From: Brachionus rotundiformis
Taxonomy: Eukaryota > Rotifera > Eurotatoria > Ploima > Brachionidae
Length of the DNA: 64,000 nucleotides
Reading direction: 5' to 3'
NCBI GenBank assembly: GCA_016802295.1
Contig: JAESIW010000200.1
Span: 4,092,327 to 4,156,326 of the forward strand
Shown here: piece after piece, positions 22,901-38,500 of the stretch
Layout of the letters: every line of letters begins with the position of its first letter
How positions within the stretch are numbered: position 1 is the stretch's first letter
The notes under the pieces: model-generated
Seen by the model: only the letters and a program-made list of their open reading frames with translations
What the model was told of the DNA's origin: nothing
Database searches by the model: none
Translations under genes and position numbers: made by a program

Positions 22901-25900
22901 AAAAAGATTTAAGTCTAAAAATTTCTTGTTTGAAAATCTACAAATCAAGCGAAAATTTTAATTCATCTTTTTATTAAGTATAATAACATTTTATTTTCGA
23001 AAGAAAAATTTTTACATATTTTGGTATTTTTTTATTTAGATGTATCATTTAGCAAATTTTACTAAGAGTATAGTAGCTTATATTTTAACTAGGATTTTAA
23101 TATCATAAAATACTAATCTTATTTTAAAAATGTCCTGTCGTCAAAATTGCTTTGTCAGAATTGCATCTTAAAAAGTTAAAGTTGATGTGATTCAAACTAT
23201 TCAAAATATCACAAAAACAATTTTATCATAATGGTATTCTAAGTTTGCAAATCAAATTAATTGGTGAGTGGTAAAATATCAAGTAACAAAAATAAAATAG
23301 AATCATTGGTTTTATTTTGGTAGTCCTAGAAATATAACTTATTAAAATGAACATTATTGCTTAAGAAATTAAAATATAAAACACTTTTGTTAATTGTTTT
23401 TAAAAAAAAATTTTCAACTATTTTGATCAGGACATGCCAATTTTTTTAAGTTTTGACATGAAACTAAATTGATGTAATATAACTTTGAAAATCTAAATAT
23501 GTTCTTAAGTTGTCTTTTTGAATAAAAAAAAATATGTGTTTAAAATTTAAATTTTTTTTTTTTGATGTTAATTTAAATGCTGAAATTGAAAAAGATATCA
23601 ATTCAATTTCGAATTTAAAAAAAAATAATTTAAACGATCTCAGCAGTTTAGATAGTTTAATCAGTTTAATAAAATTTTTATTTAGTTTCTAGTATCAGTT
23701 CATCAAGTTCGAAAATTCCATCTCTTATCTTTCTCTTGATTCAATTAAAGTCTATGAAGAATAATTTTTGATTGAAGGTTTGTTTTTAATCATTTTTTCA
23801 GATTATTGGTTTAATAATCGAATTTGATGAAGATTCAAAATGGGTATGTTAGATAATAATTTCCGAAAAATTTGTGATAATTTAATTGAGTTTTTATTAT
23901 TGTACTTTTATTTTTAAAAATTATTCTTTTTTGTATTTTAAGTTATTTTAAGACATTAAGACAGCTTAATTAAGCATTCGTGTATGTCCAATTTAATCAT
24001 GTAAACTTATTAGACCTACTAATATTTAAGAATTTAAGAACTTGGTTTAATTTTTATGTCAAGTAGATAAAAATTCAAATTTAAAAATGAATAAATAGGT
24101 TGTAACTCTTATATGCTGGTCAAAGTATGGTTTTGTATTTTTAATCATTAAAATATTTTTGACAGAATTTGGCCAAAAATATTCTAGCAAATACTGACGG
24201 ATCAATACATATAATTGAAGTCAGATTTTAATGATCCTGTTCAAAATTTTCTTTTAAAATAGGTTTTTAAATATTTTTTTGAGTAAAAAAATTTATTGCA
24301 GAAGCATATTTTCAAAATAAACATTCAATTTTAAACAAAATTTTCTTCGATCAAGTTTCAAAATGTTATAATATCTTTAAAAAATATGATTTTATTAATT
24401 AATTAGAAATCGAGCAAATTTTATTTAATTTTAAAAATGATTATTTCTTTAAGAGTTTGAAATTTTTAAGAACAAGTTCAAAAAATTTCATTGTTAAAAA
24501 ATACCTGCATTTTTTTAGCATGATGATTTAATTTTGATAATAGACTTCAATGTGTCTGTAATGATTCTTTCATTCTATGCAATAGTCCAAATATTATATT
24601 AGCTATAAAAACTAATGATAAATAACTAAATAGGAAATATAATAAAACTGTGAAATAGCGCTATTGAAAGAAAGTTTTTTTAGCTAAGTTCATTTTCTCT
24701 ATTTATTTCGAAAAAGAAATAATAAAGTTACAGAATAATTTTTTTATTCAATTTATTTATTTAATAAGATAGTTTAGGCGGGCTCGGGCAGTTCGGAATG
24801 GTGCTTAGACCTCTCTTTCAGCCCCATATGAGCAAAATCTGAGCTATTAGTGAATGAATAAGTTGTAGTTTATCGAATGGAGTTCAAGATTATTTAATTA
24901 AAGAACTGGAGAAAACTAAATTTCCAATTCCAATATGATTTACAGAAATTTATTTAATAAACATTAAGACAGTAGGAAATATTTAAATCTCATAAGAAAA
25001 TTGTCATGTTTTAGATAGTATTCCATCAAGTGTGACTTAATGTACCATGTACATTATATATAAAAAAATGAATATGTTTCATTTTATTTCCCAGGAACAA
25101 AAAAGCGCGTCTCACTTAAAACCCCATGGGACATAGTGCTAGGTTTTACGGTATTTAACAGTAATGGACGAAATTCTACATAAACCAATTATTCGATTTT
25201 TCCATTATTAGATTGTTTTCTATTTAGGTTAATTTTATATAAGCAATCTGGGAGTAATTCGGGGTCCAGGGCAGCCCTAGTTTAGAGATTCGGGTTGAAT
25301 TAAATTTAAGAAAGATCTCATTTTTTTTAATTGTGTTAAAAAATTTGTTTGAATTATTAATTTCAATTTAAGTTTTACTTAATGGGTTTTTATGAGAAAT
25401 TTCCTATGTCTCTAAGTCGATTTATCAAATAATTGAAAAATCGAATAGAACTGGGAGGTTGATTAAATAAAACAAATAATCTCTGAATAGTTGAATAATG
25501 GTTCTTTAAAAAAAGTGTCCATACCCCGTAGTGAGTGGAATAAAAATGTATTCGAAGGCTGTTATACGAACAAGTCAATTTTTAGCTTTTAGTTTTTTAT
25601 CTATTTAATTAGACTAATTTTGCTTAGAGTTATTTATTTAGTTTGTTCGAGAAGTGGTTTGAAGTTTAATTTTATTTTATTGTTAAATTGATTCTAAATT
25701 ATTTATATTTATTTCAAAAAACACCTCTTGGGTGATGTAAAGTAAATTAAAATAATAGAAAAAAATAAGACACTAAATATTGTGTGATCTGTACAGGCCG
25801 AATGGTCAGGTATTTTAATGATTTCTGATTTCTGAATCAATCAATAAAAGCACGATTAGATTTTATTTTTTTGATCACGTGATATAAATCATTCATATTC

Positions 25901-26560
25901 AATTATTAAGTGATCATATTACTATATGAAGATGAAAAAATACAAAACGAGCTCCATTCGAATTTTGGAACTCAGAATGTCTTAATTTAATTGTTTATTT
26001 ATAAGAAAGAGCTTTTTGTTATTCAAATATCAGACTATTTGTCACCAAGTGACCTTAATTTTGTGGTCGCCAAGCAGATATTCCAAAAAAAAATACTCTC
26101 CTTCAAATCATTAAAAGTTTGAACCTACACTTTTCTAAATAAACAACTTGAAAGCCCTGGTCTAAATTATTAGCACTTTAGTAGTCTAAACTAACCCATG
26201 AATGGATGGTAAGATGGCCGATGGCCACACAGCGCACACGAACAAAATTAAGACAAAAAATCTTAAATAAATTCATAGAAGCGTTCAATTATAATTTAAT
26301 ACACATACACACGCACTAGTTCATAGTACTACAGTCTAACATTTAATATTTAGCTTCTTGTAGCTGGTTGTGTACAGGCTCTCTCATTAAATCAATTATT
26401 GCCCAGCAAACGGATGAATAAAACATTAAATTTATGAATAATTATTCTCTCGATTCGAACTTCTTGAGGAGCATGGGGAGGGGGTCATTTGAAATTATTT
26501 CTGTTTAGCAGATCTAATCAATACAATCACTTCATTTTGTTTTTTAGATAAGACGATGAA
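19914..26560. other. Long stretch without recognised genes
   Basis: About 6.6 kb, AT-rich, stop codons in all frames, and only short frames that I could not match to any family. Includes a LINE 3'-end copy at 24,745-24,840 and a perfect 8-bp hairpin (ACTCGACT...AGTCGAGT) at 20,117-20,141. The last few hundred bases are less AT-rich and likely hold the promoter or a non-coding first exon of the LMO7-like gene: TTTTTTAG at about 26,548 looks like a splice acceptor before the coding start. Confidence 0.5.
24745..24840 (-). repeat. LINE 3'-end repeat, second copy
   Basis: The block CGGGCAGTTCGGAATGGTGC followed by CTCTCTTTCAGCC, preceded by (TTTA)n, resembles the 3' end of the LINE at 12,190-12,300 (CAGCTCGGAAAGGCGTAGAGCC...TTTCAGCC) in the same orientation. 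Likely another truncated insertion of the same or a related family. Confidence 0.4.
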
Positions 26561-29500
26561 ATGAGTGAGAATATATGTAGCGAGTATTTCAATGACAAAG
26601 TCGCCAAGCCTTCGGTGACCAATTTAGTAAACCTAATGAACAAGCAAACAAAAATAGGCTCGAGTCGGAGTTCATCGCCGACAAGCGTTTCGTCTAAGAA
26701 CGATTTAAACGACAACAGACGCACATTGTCTTCTTCATCGCTTGCCTCGTCTGTGTCTGTGTCCTCTTCGTCCAATATTTACAAAAACAACCACCAAACA
26801 AGCGACTACGTCGAGGACTCTTCCATCGGCGTCTTCGACGAGTCGACCGGCTCCAAGTGCATCAACAAAATGAGTCAAGTGTGCCGAAGCAACCGATCCA
26901 GCATCAGCACGAGTACGACCAACAATTTGGACGACTTTAATGATGAGAACATGCTTATGCTCAATTACAATGACGATTCGGCCATATGTAATTTCACCAA
27001 GCTCAAGGCTAAAAAGGAAGACAATGAATTTTGGACCATGGTCAGCAAATGTCAGGCTTGGATCGAAGTAAATCTATTTCACTTTAATAGGGCATTTTTA
27101 TTAATTTATTTAAAATAAAATTTCTATTATGAATAAATCTTGATTAGTTAGATTAAAATATAAAAAATTAATTTCATAATTAGTAATCAAGTTCCTTTGG
27201 AAAAAAAATTTAAAAGTTATAAGATTATATTTTAATACAACAGTTAAAAAATTAAGCAGAATATGAAAGTTAATTGAGTAAGCCTTTGGCTCTTCTCTGT
27301 GTCCATTTTTTAAGTATAAACATAGGTATTTAAATGATGACAGTGTTAGGTAATTAAACGATTAAAGATTTGCTAAGACAATTTTTTATTACTTTTGCTT
27401 TCCACTAAAATCGATTTTTTGCCTTCACTCTCGCTTCTCTCCCCACATCATTCCCATTCTGAACTCTTTCGTGATTGTTGACCTCCATGTTACTGCCTTT
27501 CTTCGCTCTTACACTCTCCATTGAAGAGCTTTGTTTGGCATTCGTATTCTTTTCATTCTAAGTACATGTCCAAGCCATCACAGTCTTTTGTTCCTGATAC
27601 ATTGACTCATTAGCTCTGACTTCGTTTGAAAATGACTCAGGCCAGTGCATCCCTATAATCCTTCTCAGAATACCGATGTGGGCAATAAAACATTTGAGTA
27701 TTGGATAAATCTTAATCTCGAGGCTTCTCTGAATTCATTACCGAGCGAACAAGTCACGTGATGTAGAACGGTAAAGGCAGTATCATATTTTTGTCTATGA
27801 ATGTGGTGAATTTTGTAATATGCTTTTAGTCTTTTGATATTAGTGTAAGAGAATGAATAATGACAAGGACAAGAATGTTCTAAAATTGAACCCGTTAGAT
27901 TTGTGAAAATTTTCTAATCCTTTCGCTCCTAGTCCCCACTTTTATTTAACAGATACTTGATCAAGTTGAGCCTAGAAGTAGCGCATAGAGGTTTGAATTC
28001 CACAAGGCGAAAGAAAATATCTCTCCAATACGGAACGCGTGTTAATCTCTTTCATCTTAAAAAAGAGTTTTCAGTTGATTGGAACAATTTTCAGTGTAGA
28101 AGATCAACTCGATGCAGTTATTTCTATGACCCAATGTGAAAAAGAAAAAAATCATAAATGCTTATTGTGTGTAAATTTTTGAATAAAATGTGTAAGGAAC
28201 TTAAGTTTCACAATTTAAATACTACTTTCATAAATTTTTTAATTAATGTTCATTTGTGCCGGTCAAAAAGCTCCTGTATTATTAAATATTTTTAATATTA
28301 AATTTTTCTTATTCATTTTTAAATTTTATTCCATTCAAACGACTTAAACTATCATTTAAATGAAGAGCTTTTTCAAATTTTCTTAATTATTAACCAGATA
28401 AATTTTTTTGTTTTGTTTAAACGAAGGTGTAACGAACCTTGGGGGTCCGTCTATAATAGTGTTTTCTGGAGACTGCAAAATTTTAGCTTAGCACGCTTGC
28501 CCACTTTAAAGAACTAATTGAGCAAATTAAAATATAAATTTTATATTTTCAATTGATTTAATTAGAAATTAATTTTTATTATTTACCATCAGTTGAATTT
28601 AGAAACAGAAAAGACGCTACGGAAAGGTATTATTAAAATGCGGTACAATAAAAATTTTTTGTATTGTATATAAATTAGACAAATATTTTCATAAAGTCAT
28701 TTATGAAATGTATTTATCTTAAAGGAAAATTTAAATGCTTTTATTCTCTTTGTCTTTTTATCTTTTTTTAGGTCTTCATTCAAGTCAATTATCAAGAAAT
28801 AATAGAAATTTCTTTTTCGTTTAAAGTGGTTTTAATATTTATATTTATCATATCTATTTTTGTAAAGTAAAATAAAATTAGATATGATAAAAGCAAAAAA
28901 TTATCAACAAAGTTCTCATCTCAAATTGTGTTCCTTAATTGAGGATCATTAATTTTTTAACTTATATTAAGCTTGTTTATTTACAAATTAAATTTCATAA
29001 TCTTAATCCATATAGAATAATTGACGTATTTAAAAAGAAATTAGATGATTTTTTTGACTGAAAAAAAATTGATTAATTAAACAATTTACTTAATAATTCG
29101 TTGCTAGCTTTCATAGCGAAGCCTTAGGGCCCTGCTCTACGGGTAAACCCTTTTGTAGCTTTTTGTAGCTTATTTTTATTATTATTATTTATCTCAGGTA
29201 TGGCTTCAAAAAATTTTCATCTTAATTTAAATCATCAAAAATATAAAAATAACCATAATGTAATCAACCAAATCTTTTACGGAATTTTCCAATTTATTAC
29301 TATTTGAATTGTAATTATTTTAAATTAATCAAACAATATTTAGTTAAAAGAAAACGAGTGATTGTTAAGCAGACTTGCTTATAAATTTTAAAAATAAAAA
29401 AATCTATCATCGAATCAATATAATAGGAAAAAATTGAATAATAATTATTGTAATTTAGAATTAAAAGAAAATATTTAGTATCAACTAAGTTCTTTTTAAA

Positions 29501-32500
29501 CAAATAATTTTTGTCATATTCAATTTTGAATTTTATATTTTTTACATCGCCCACAAGGTATTCAATGAAATAGATAATTTTTGTAAAATTTTTAATTGAA
29601 TATAAAACATTAATTTATTGACTTGTTAAAAAAAGAATAAATTTTTCCGCGAGGTAGCAGTTTTTATATTAAGATGCTCAATCATTTAGACTGTAATTCA
29701 ATCACAATATTTTGATAGTGTTTATTTTTAATTAATTTACTAAAAAAGAATTGAAAAAGATAAATACAAAAATACAGTTAATAATTTTAATGTTTTATTA
29801 AACAATTTATTAGAATTAAACGAGTAGTTTTAAAAAAATGATTTTTATCCAAGATAATCTATTAAAAATTTTACAAAGAAAATAATTTATAACCAAACAC
29901 CAAAGTTTGCTCTAATACTCAAGAGCTTATTAAAAATTTTAATTATAATACAGCAAAGCTCGAAATTAAACTAAAATTAAACTAAACATATAATAGCTAC
30001 AAATAAACCATTCTTTTATAAAGATTTTTTTCTTTTTTGGCTCTTTATAATGCTAAAAAATTAAAGATTCTTACAACAATCTTATCCCGGTCAAGATAAA
30101 CCATCTAATTAAAAATTTAAAACTAAATTCAAATATTATTTTTACAAAATTTATATCTTTGTTAAATACTAAAAGTAAATAGGCTCGTTGGGATTAGGCC
30201 GTATCTTTTGTTTTAGCTAAGCTTGATTTATTCAAATGAATCACAAACGTGACTCAGCCTAATTTCTAAAACTTAAGCTTAAATATTTTTTTCCTCAAGA
30301 CTGTGACAAACAAAAAGTTTACGTATACAAACGACTTTCGTAAATCGCTTGAAAACGGCGTCATCTTGTGCGAGTAAGACAAAAAGAAAGTATTGTTTTT
30401 TCTCTTATTTTTACATATTTTTCTCAAAGACTTTTGAACGTACTGAAGCCAAATTGTATCCGAAGAATTAATCGTCATTCGACACCTATAGCAGGAATTG
30501 TAAGTACTTAAGACTTGCTCTAATCTACTAAGAGCAAATATTTAAGCTTGTAAGTCATCCGGACTTTGACCTGTTTGCGATGACAAGCAAGACTAGCCGC
30601 CTATCTAAATTCAGTTCATTAACTACATTTTATAATTAGGACAATTTGAACCAATTTTTAAAAGCATGCCAAGAACATTTTGGCTTATCACAAGCTAATT
30701 TGTTCGATATAACCGACTTAGAAGATTTGGTCAAACGACGTGGTACAATTTTGAATAATTTTCCAAACAAAAATGAGTACATTTTTGATTATTCTTAGAA
30801 TTATTGAATTTTATTTTTTAAAAGAAGCCATAATTTGAACCACAACTCAATCGACGAAGAACAACAAAGACGATTAAAAAAGGTATATATACATATTTTT
30901 GTTTTAAATAAATAATCTAACTGGCAACCGTGTACTTAACAAAAATCAGAATTTATATTTAAAAAGGTCTAGTTGGACAAACATTCAAGATTAAATGCAA
31001 AAATCTTAATTCTATTGCGTCACAGAAGCCTAATTTCAATTTATTCTAAATTAGAGAGTTTAATTCAGCTTATTCTGTTCGTAAAAATTTATTGGTAAAG
31101 AATTAAGGTCATTAAACAATGTTATTAAAGCATATCGAAAATTAAATATTTGTTATAGGACTAAAAAATTGATTTGAAAATTAAATTCAAATATTAATTT
31201 AATTTTAATTTTCAAGTCACATAAATAGAAACTTTTAAATGGCCTTTATTCGAAAAAGGTAAATTTACAGAAATTTCTAACATTGAAAAAAATAAATCTA
31301 AACTTTTTTATTTGAGATTTGATTTAATTTATGTTTGCTTTTAATTTTAAAAATTTAAATTTTTTCTTTAAATAGCTATGTACATCTCTACGTTAAAAAA
31401 AAACAATATTTTCAATATTAAAATTCTAGTTTTTTATATAATGGTTAAGCTAGGTTTAATTTAAATGAGCTTTGATTTTAAATCTAAAGCTTTTTGCTTA
31501 AATTTAACATTAAAAGGTGGTTAGTATTGATTTTAGTTTATTGGTTTTAATATGTTTCTTTTTAAGTTAAAAAAAAATTGGTCTTTTAAAATTTTCGGTA
31601 ATAAACAAATCCGACTCAATTTATCTTTGTTTTTTTTTTAAATTTTTCTAAAGATTTCTAAACTTCAATATTTAAACTATTCTAGGTCAAGACCTTTGAA
31701 TTTAAACAGGTTGTTAGGATTCATTTTAATTGAGAAGACTTCAGATGACAAATTTCATGGAATTTATTTTCAATTGAGAATTTTCTCCGAGTCTAAGCTC
31801 TTTTTAAGAAAAAAAAATTGTCTTTACTTTTGGTAGAGACTTGGGAAACAATATTTATTCATTATTTTTATAATTCCATGGCTTTTATCAATCATGTTTA
31901 TCTTTATGAGATAAAATTCCCTTTCAAAGTTTTGTTAGAAAGAAAGAAAGAAAATACTTAAGATTATTTTTGCTTTCCCCTATAATAGCTAAACTCAATA
32001 TTCAATCAATTTCCATCTTAATTTGCTCAGCAAATATTAAATTACAATTTATCTTCCAAGACCACAAAAAATCACATACACTTAACTTTGTTTGTTTAAA
32101 CGTCTGAATCAACGGTAGGCAATGGCTACTTGTTCTAAGCAATTGCTCCATCCGGATAGCCTAGTTAACTATTCGGATAGAATTTCTTTGGTGAACATTA
32201 GAAAACAAATTAGATGGTTACGTAATCTTAAATTTTGGCCCAAAAACAAAAAGGCTTAGGAAAAAAAAATATATTATTAAGACCTAAGAAAACCGAATAG
32301 AAAAAAAACTTAATTGCGTTTGGTTATTATTTATTAAAAATGTTGCAACAATATGAACGACCATTATTAGTTGCTATTTTGAGAGTTTAGCTAATAACGT
32401 TGACAACGCTGATATTGGTTTTTATTGCTGATTTAGGGCTTTTAAACAACCAAAAACTAATAACCATTTGCTCTAAAACTTGTTCTTAGCCTCATTTAAT

Positions 32501-35500
32501 ATTCAAAGCAAAAACTCACGGAACAAACAAATATCTAACAAATCGATATAACTAAGCTCTAGATTAGTCAACACAAGGCCCACTCTACTGAATTTTAATA
32601 GCTCTCAATCTAAAACGACCAAGTAACATTAAATTTAAAACGAGAGTTTTTTTTTTAAAGCTCGTCGAATACGAGTGATTAATTAGAGCCTAAATACCAA
32701 TTTGGTATTATTAAATTTTTCAAAACATTTCAAGAAAATAAAAAACATATTTTTACCTTTGGATAGTTCTTGTACAATTTTTCTTTATAATCTTTCAGTA
32801 CCACTTAGATATGGTATTTATAAGAAAAAAAAATTTTATTTGGACATTTAAAAAAAAATTAGCTACCATAATTATTCTATGTTGTTAAACCATACAATAT
32901 TTAGTGTTATAATACGAATTGATAGATTTTTTTAATAAATAATGTTGTTTATTTATTATGTAATAAAAAAATTTAAATTTATTTAAAAAAAACATTCATA
33001 TCAAATGAAAAAGAAATGAAAAAAACTTTATCGAATAGAATACTAATACTTTAATTTAATTTTTGTACTTTCTATTAGTCTTAATACCATGGATATTATA
33101 TCTTTTAAACTTAAGTACAAAAATGATATTTAAATTATTTAACTTTAAATTTAAAATACTAGTTTTGAGGTATCAAGCCAAGTTAATAGATAAGAATTTT
33201 TATTTTAATTTTATTCAAATTTTCCCATTAAGTTTTAAATTATAGTCTAATAAATTTTGCCTATAATTGGCACTCGACTGATGTCATAAAAATAGATAAG
33301 AAGTACCGAGTATAAAATATATTTAAATCTAGTTCTAAATTGACTAACCTAGATTCGACTTGTACTAATTTCTAGTTGATATTTGAAAAATGCTTAAGAA
33401 AATTTTCTTAAATGATTAAGCTAATGTTGTTCTTTTCTTTAAAAAATAATAGAAAATCTCTCACTACCTTGAAATTTAATTCTCATAAATTTAGGTTGTT
33501 CACACAATAACTTGGCTTTGCCAAAAAGCGAACAAATCCGGTATTTCACTGCCATTTAATTTGGACACATGCAACTTTCATGCAACTCAGCCGAACGTAA
33601 ATCAAAAGCCAACTAACAAGATAATTTCCTACAGCTCGAATACGTCGCTGAACCAGTTTTCATCGTCTTCCGTTTCGAGCTCTTTGTCTTCGTCATCAAG
33701 CTTTATTCAATCGACCAACAGCTCAGGAGTTTCATTATCTGTGATCATTGGACCAGGAGACTCAATTAAACTCTCCACACCAAAGTCTAATTGTCTTTTG
33801 AAGCAGTCAAACGAAAGAAAAGATACAACTTGCTCATCGTCGAGCTCTTGCTCGGATGAAATATCACAATATAAACTTGAATGTGTTGAATATTCAGTTC
33901 CAAAACTAGACCAAAAACAAACTAACATGTTGGCAAAAAATAGCAGCCTAAAAACAGAAAGTCCAAGTAACCAGCTTGTTTCATCAACCTCTTCCATTCA
34001 GTCCCATGAGCTCAAACAAGAAGAACTTGACCTAATTGACTCCCAATGCTCGCCAATAAGCACAACCCACAATGCAGTCTCACCTAGATATGTAAATACA
34101 AATACAGGCCAGCAAACACCCAATATTCCCACGCCAACTTCCAACTCTGCCGGCATACCAACTAGATTTTTTGATAGACGTGTGTCGAGCAGCTCAAAAG
34201 AAGCCAATCCGTACAAGTTCAATGTAAACTATTCGGCCGCTGGTCAACAATTGGCCAAAAAAGCCCACGAACAACTTAAAACTGTGGAAAAGTCAAAAGA
34301 GCTTAGTAGTGAAAAAAGTGATGTAACCACTCTACCAAGGCGCAAAAGTGACTACATTAACCATGATGACGAAAGTTTGAACGATGATTGGCAAAATGTA
34401 AGCCGCTTATTTTCTTGATTAAAAATTTATTCTTTAATTTAATTGAATTAATTAAATTAAAATGTTTGAAAAAAATTGACAATACTTTTGTTAGATATAT
34501 TAAAAATGATTAATTATTAGTACGAAAATAAAAAATAAAATTAGATTTAGATTTAGCGACTAGTCTGGCCCTAATTAAAATAAAAATTTACATTGACCGA
34601 ATAAATTGTTTGACTTTTCAAGCGAAATATTCAATATAAACTACTAAATGAATATTAATTAATACTATTAGAAATAATAATGTTTGGTTTATTAATTCGA
34701 TCAATAAAATAATAAATCACAACCCATTAAAACTTTTATTATATTGGCTACTAAATATATTAAATTATTATTATTCATCAAGATTAACGAAAGATTATTA
34801 ATTTTTTTTGCTCTGTTTTTGAATTTTTCCTATGCTGGATATTCAGAAAAGTGTTTTATTAAATATTTATGCTGCATATTTTTATTTTTTAATACAAAAT
34901 TAAGTGGTTAATTTATACATAAGAAGTAAGAAATTTTTGTTTTCGATTATTAAATTGTAAATAGGATAAGATGATGAAATAATTTAGACGGCTATTTATT
35001 GTTTTTATTTTAATAAAAATAAACAAGCCTTAAAATTATTTTTAGATTTTTCGAAAAGAAATCTTAAAGGCTTTAAAATTAATAAATATTCAAAATTATA
35101 AATATTTTTTTTAAAAGAACAACAAGATCCAAATTTTGAAACTTAAATTTTAGCGCTTTAGATTGTTATAATAACTAGCAAATGAATATTATAACTCTAA
35201 ATGAAAAGAAATACAATTAATCTAGTATCTAGTTGCTGAAAGAAAACAAGATATAGCTATTTTGAATTTAATTGATTATTGATGATCTTGTAAGCAATTC
35301 AATTTAATTATTTTCAATTCATTTAGAGAAATGATTAAAATTTAATTAGTTTTTATTCGTTGATGCAAATTAAATAATTTTAGATATTTTTTTGTATTTA
35401 TGTCAAAAGGGTTTATTAAAAACTGAAATATTGTAAACTCTAAATAATAATTTTCTATTTTAATAATTAAATTTTATACCAAATTAATTGATAAATTAAT

Positions 35501-38500
35501 TTAAGTATTGAGATTATGTAAGCTAGAGCTGATTGTTCCATAAATGATGATGTTTCTATGGGAATTTATTTCTAATACAGATAAGTCATTTATTTAATTA
35601 AGACTAATTAAACAAAAGATAAAACTTTAAGAAATGAATTTTTCTTAATACACAATACTTATTCAAAAAGCAATTTTGTTTATTATTTGTCGATTTCTAA
35701 GTTATTATAAAAATATTTGGGTTTTTAGAGCCAACAATCATCAAATTCAAATTTAAAAAGACTTGTGTTTCTAATTAATTTTGAAATGAATTCAAAAGTG
35801 GTTTAATTTTGAGCAAAATTTTGCTATAAGTTTTCGAATACAGATAAAAATTCAGATTTAGGCTTTGAAATGGGTTGTGGAACAAGTAGGACTGCTACTG
35901 CTAGGGATTATATTGAATATTTGGAAGTATTGTCACCATGATAATTTGATCCTAAATTAAATTTAATTTTTTTTTTAATTAGAAAGTGGATGATTGGAAA
36001 AAAAGGCGTCGCGAAAAACAAAAACTTCCTCAAAAACCTCGATGCTACGAAGAAGAGCTTTTGAATAGCCGAAGCGAGCGCACCAAGCGCATTAACCCTT
36101 TCGAAAACTCTCAACACTACATACTGCCTCTGACTGAGTCAAAAGTAGAAGAGCAGAAAAACTGCGCAGTGACCATTGAAGTTTCGGCCAAAAGACCAAC
36201 TGAGACCAAAAACGAAGAGCAAGATCAGTCAATGAACGAGTCACAGTCAGAATTGGACGAGTCCCAGAACCAACAGTATGTATATATCGAAACCACGGTG
36301 GTTATAGATCGACCACATGATTACCAGTCACGTGGGTTTGGATTTCTGCTCAATAGTGGCCTTAACAACAAAGAAAGCAATGAACCTATCCAGCTATTGG
36401 TCAACAATGAAATTGTCTTGCTGCATAAGCGCTTTGCTCAAATTGTGGTAGTCGAGCCAAGTAAAATATCCTAATTTTAACCATGTTTTTTTTCTAATTT
36501 TTTGCGCTCAGATACCCTTGCTGATAAGGCCGGCCTAAAAAAAGGCGATCTAGTCACCGAAATAAATGAATCGTGTACAAATAACCTAAATAATGAGCAA
36601 TTACGAAAGCTAATGAGACAAAGATTGCAATTGAATTCTATATCTATGAAAGTTCTGAGCCAGCAAACACAAGGCCAAGAGTTTGAAAGTATGTAGCCTC
36701 TTTTTGCGCCTATTTCGTGAGTCGAATTTCAAAGTGACCGAGTTAAGGCTTGTGAATTTTTTAATTAAGCCAAAATATTAATTTTTTTTTTGCTCAAACC
36801 AAGACACTAGTCATCAATATAAATAAAAATCAAGAATTAAATTTTTATTTAGAATTGTATTTTATTTTTAAAGACAGAAAATTTTCATGTACCAAAAAAA
36901 ATTGTTTTGTTAACGCTCGCATCGTTTTGCTTTGTACCATTTAAAGCGTTATTGTAAAGAAAATGTGAAAGAAAATGGTCTTTTAGCTGTTAGAGTAACA
37001 GTAGACCAAATTATTAAAATTCTAAAATCTAGCCTTCTTTATCTAAATTTGATTTATTGATTATGCACATGACATTGTTTTTTTTTATCTATGTTTACTT
37101 TTTTTTTGTAATATTTTTTTTTTAATTATTTTTTAAAAAACTAGTTAAATATTTAGGAAACTAATAAATAAATGTATCTAATAAATCACGAAGATTTTTT
37201 ACTAAAAGAAATTGAAATTTTTGGTTCAGTTAAGATTGAGCCCAATAAAAAATTTTAAGGATTTATTTCCGCAAAAAAATATCGTCTTGGTTAAGCCTTA
37301 AAGGGTCGTGTTAGTATTAATGTTATCGAACAATAAGAACAGTATATCTATTCATATTTTTCAATTGTCACATAAAGGTCTTGCCAAAAACGTAAATTCT
37401 TTATTTACTTATGTCTAAATTATATGATTTAATTTATTATTTTATTTTTAATAAATAAAAAAACTATTGTTATTTCTAACCATTTTAGTTCTACTAAATT
37501 ATACGATATTTATAAGCAAAAGATTAATACCTAATTGTATTTAGAAGGGGATAAAACCGAAACTAGAAGCCATAGCGAGCTGCCCACTGCTCTGAGTCCA
37601 ACCTCAAGCGACCATTCGTCTCCAACTATATCTTCAATAACTTCAAATCCGTTGCTTGGTCAACACAAACAAGCCGATTACCATCAAATAGTTGCACCTA
37701 AGCCGTTCAAAAAGACCTATCCAACATCCAACCAGGTACTCATATTTTTTTTTAAATAAATAAAAATTTACTAAGCCGAATCTTAATCTTGCTTCATTTA
37801 TCTCCAATTAGTTGGGATTTACTATTTGTGCTAAAAATGCAAATAAAAAAAATTTTCTTTAAATTTTTTTTTCTCAAATGTTAGACAGAGGATATGAACA
37901 CTGAGAGCTTAATTGAAAAAAGAAAAAATCAATTGAATTTAATCCTTAATTGGACTTTGAGCGCGAACACTGTCTTAGCTGAGAGCATTTCTCCTGATTC
38001 ATCAAAATCATCTTCATTTGGTGATTTGGTCAAAGATAACCAAACTGTATCAAGTTCTCTGTCTCCAGTTTCTAATCGACAAAATTCCTTAGATAGTTTA
38101 AGTGAAAATAAAAAGGTAAATGATCTTTAAATTGTATATCTAGTTGCTCTAGCGAACCTAAACAACCTAGGAACCTTTTACCACTACTTTTTACTATTTT
38201 CAGCCTTCAATTTAGTTTTAATAAACCTGTTCTTAATTTTAGACCACACAAGATCTTTAAGCACATCCTAATCTCTGCTCACTAAACAACTTGAACCTGC
38301 TACCATTTCGACAGACATTAGCTGCTTGTTTATTTTCAATATTTTCTCTTGAGAATAGATAAGAAAATTTTTCTTTTTATTAAAAATTATTTTAAATAAA
38401 GTTATTGAAAATAAAATTCGGCCAATGTCTCTCGAAATTAGGCTAAGCTAGACGGAGATAAGATCTTGGCTTTTTTAGCAAGCTTTCCAAGTAAACTAAT

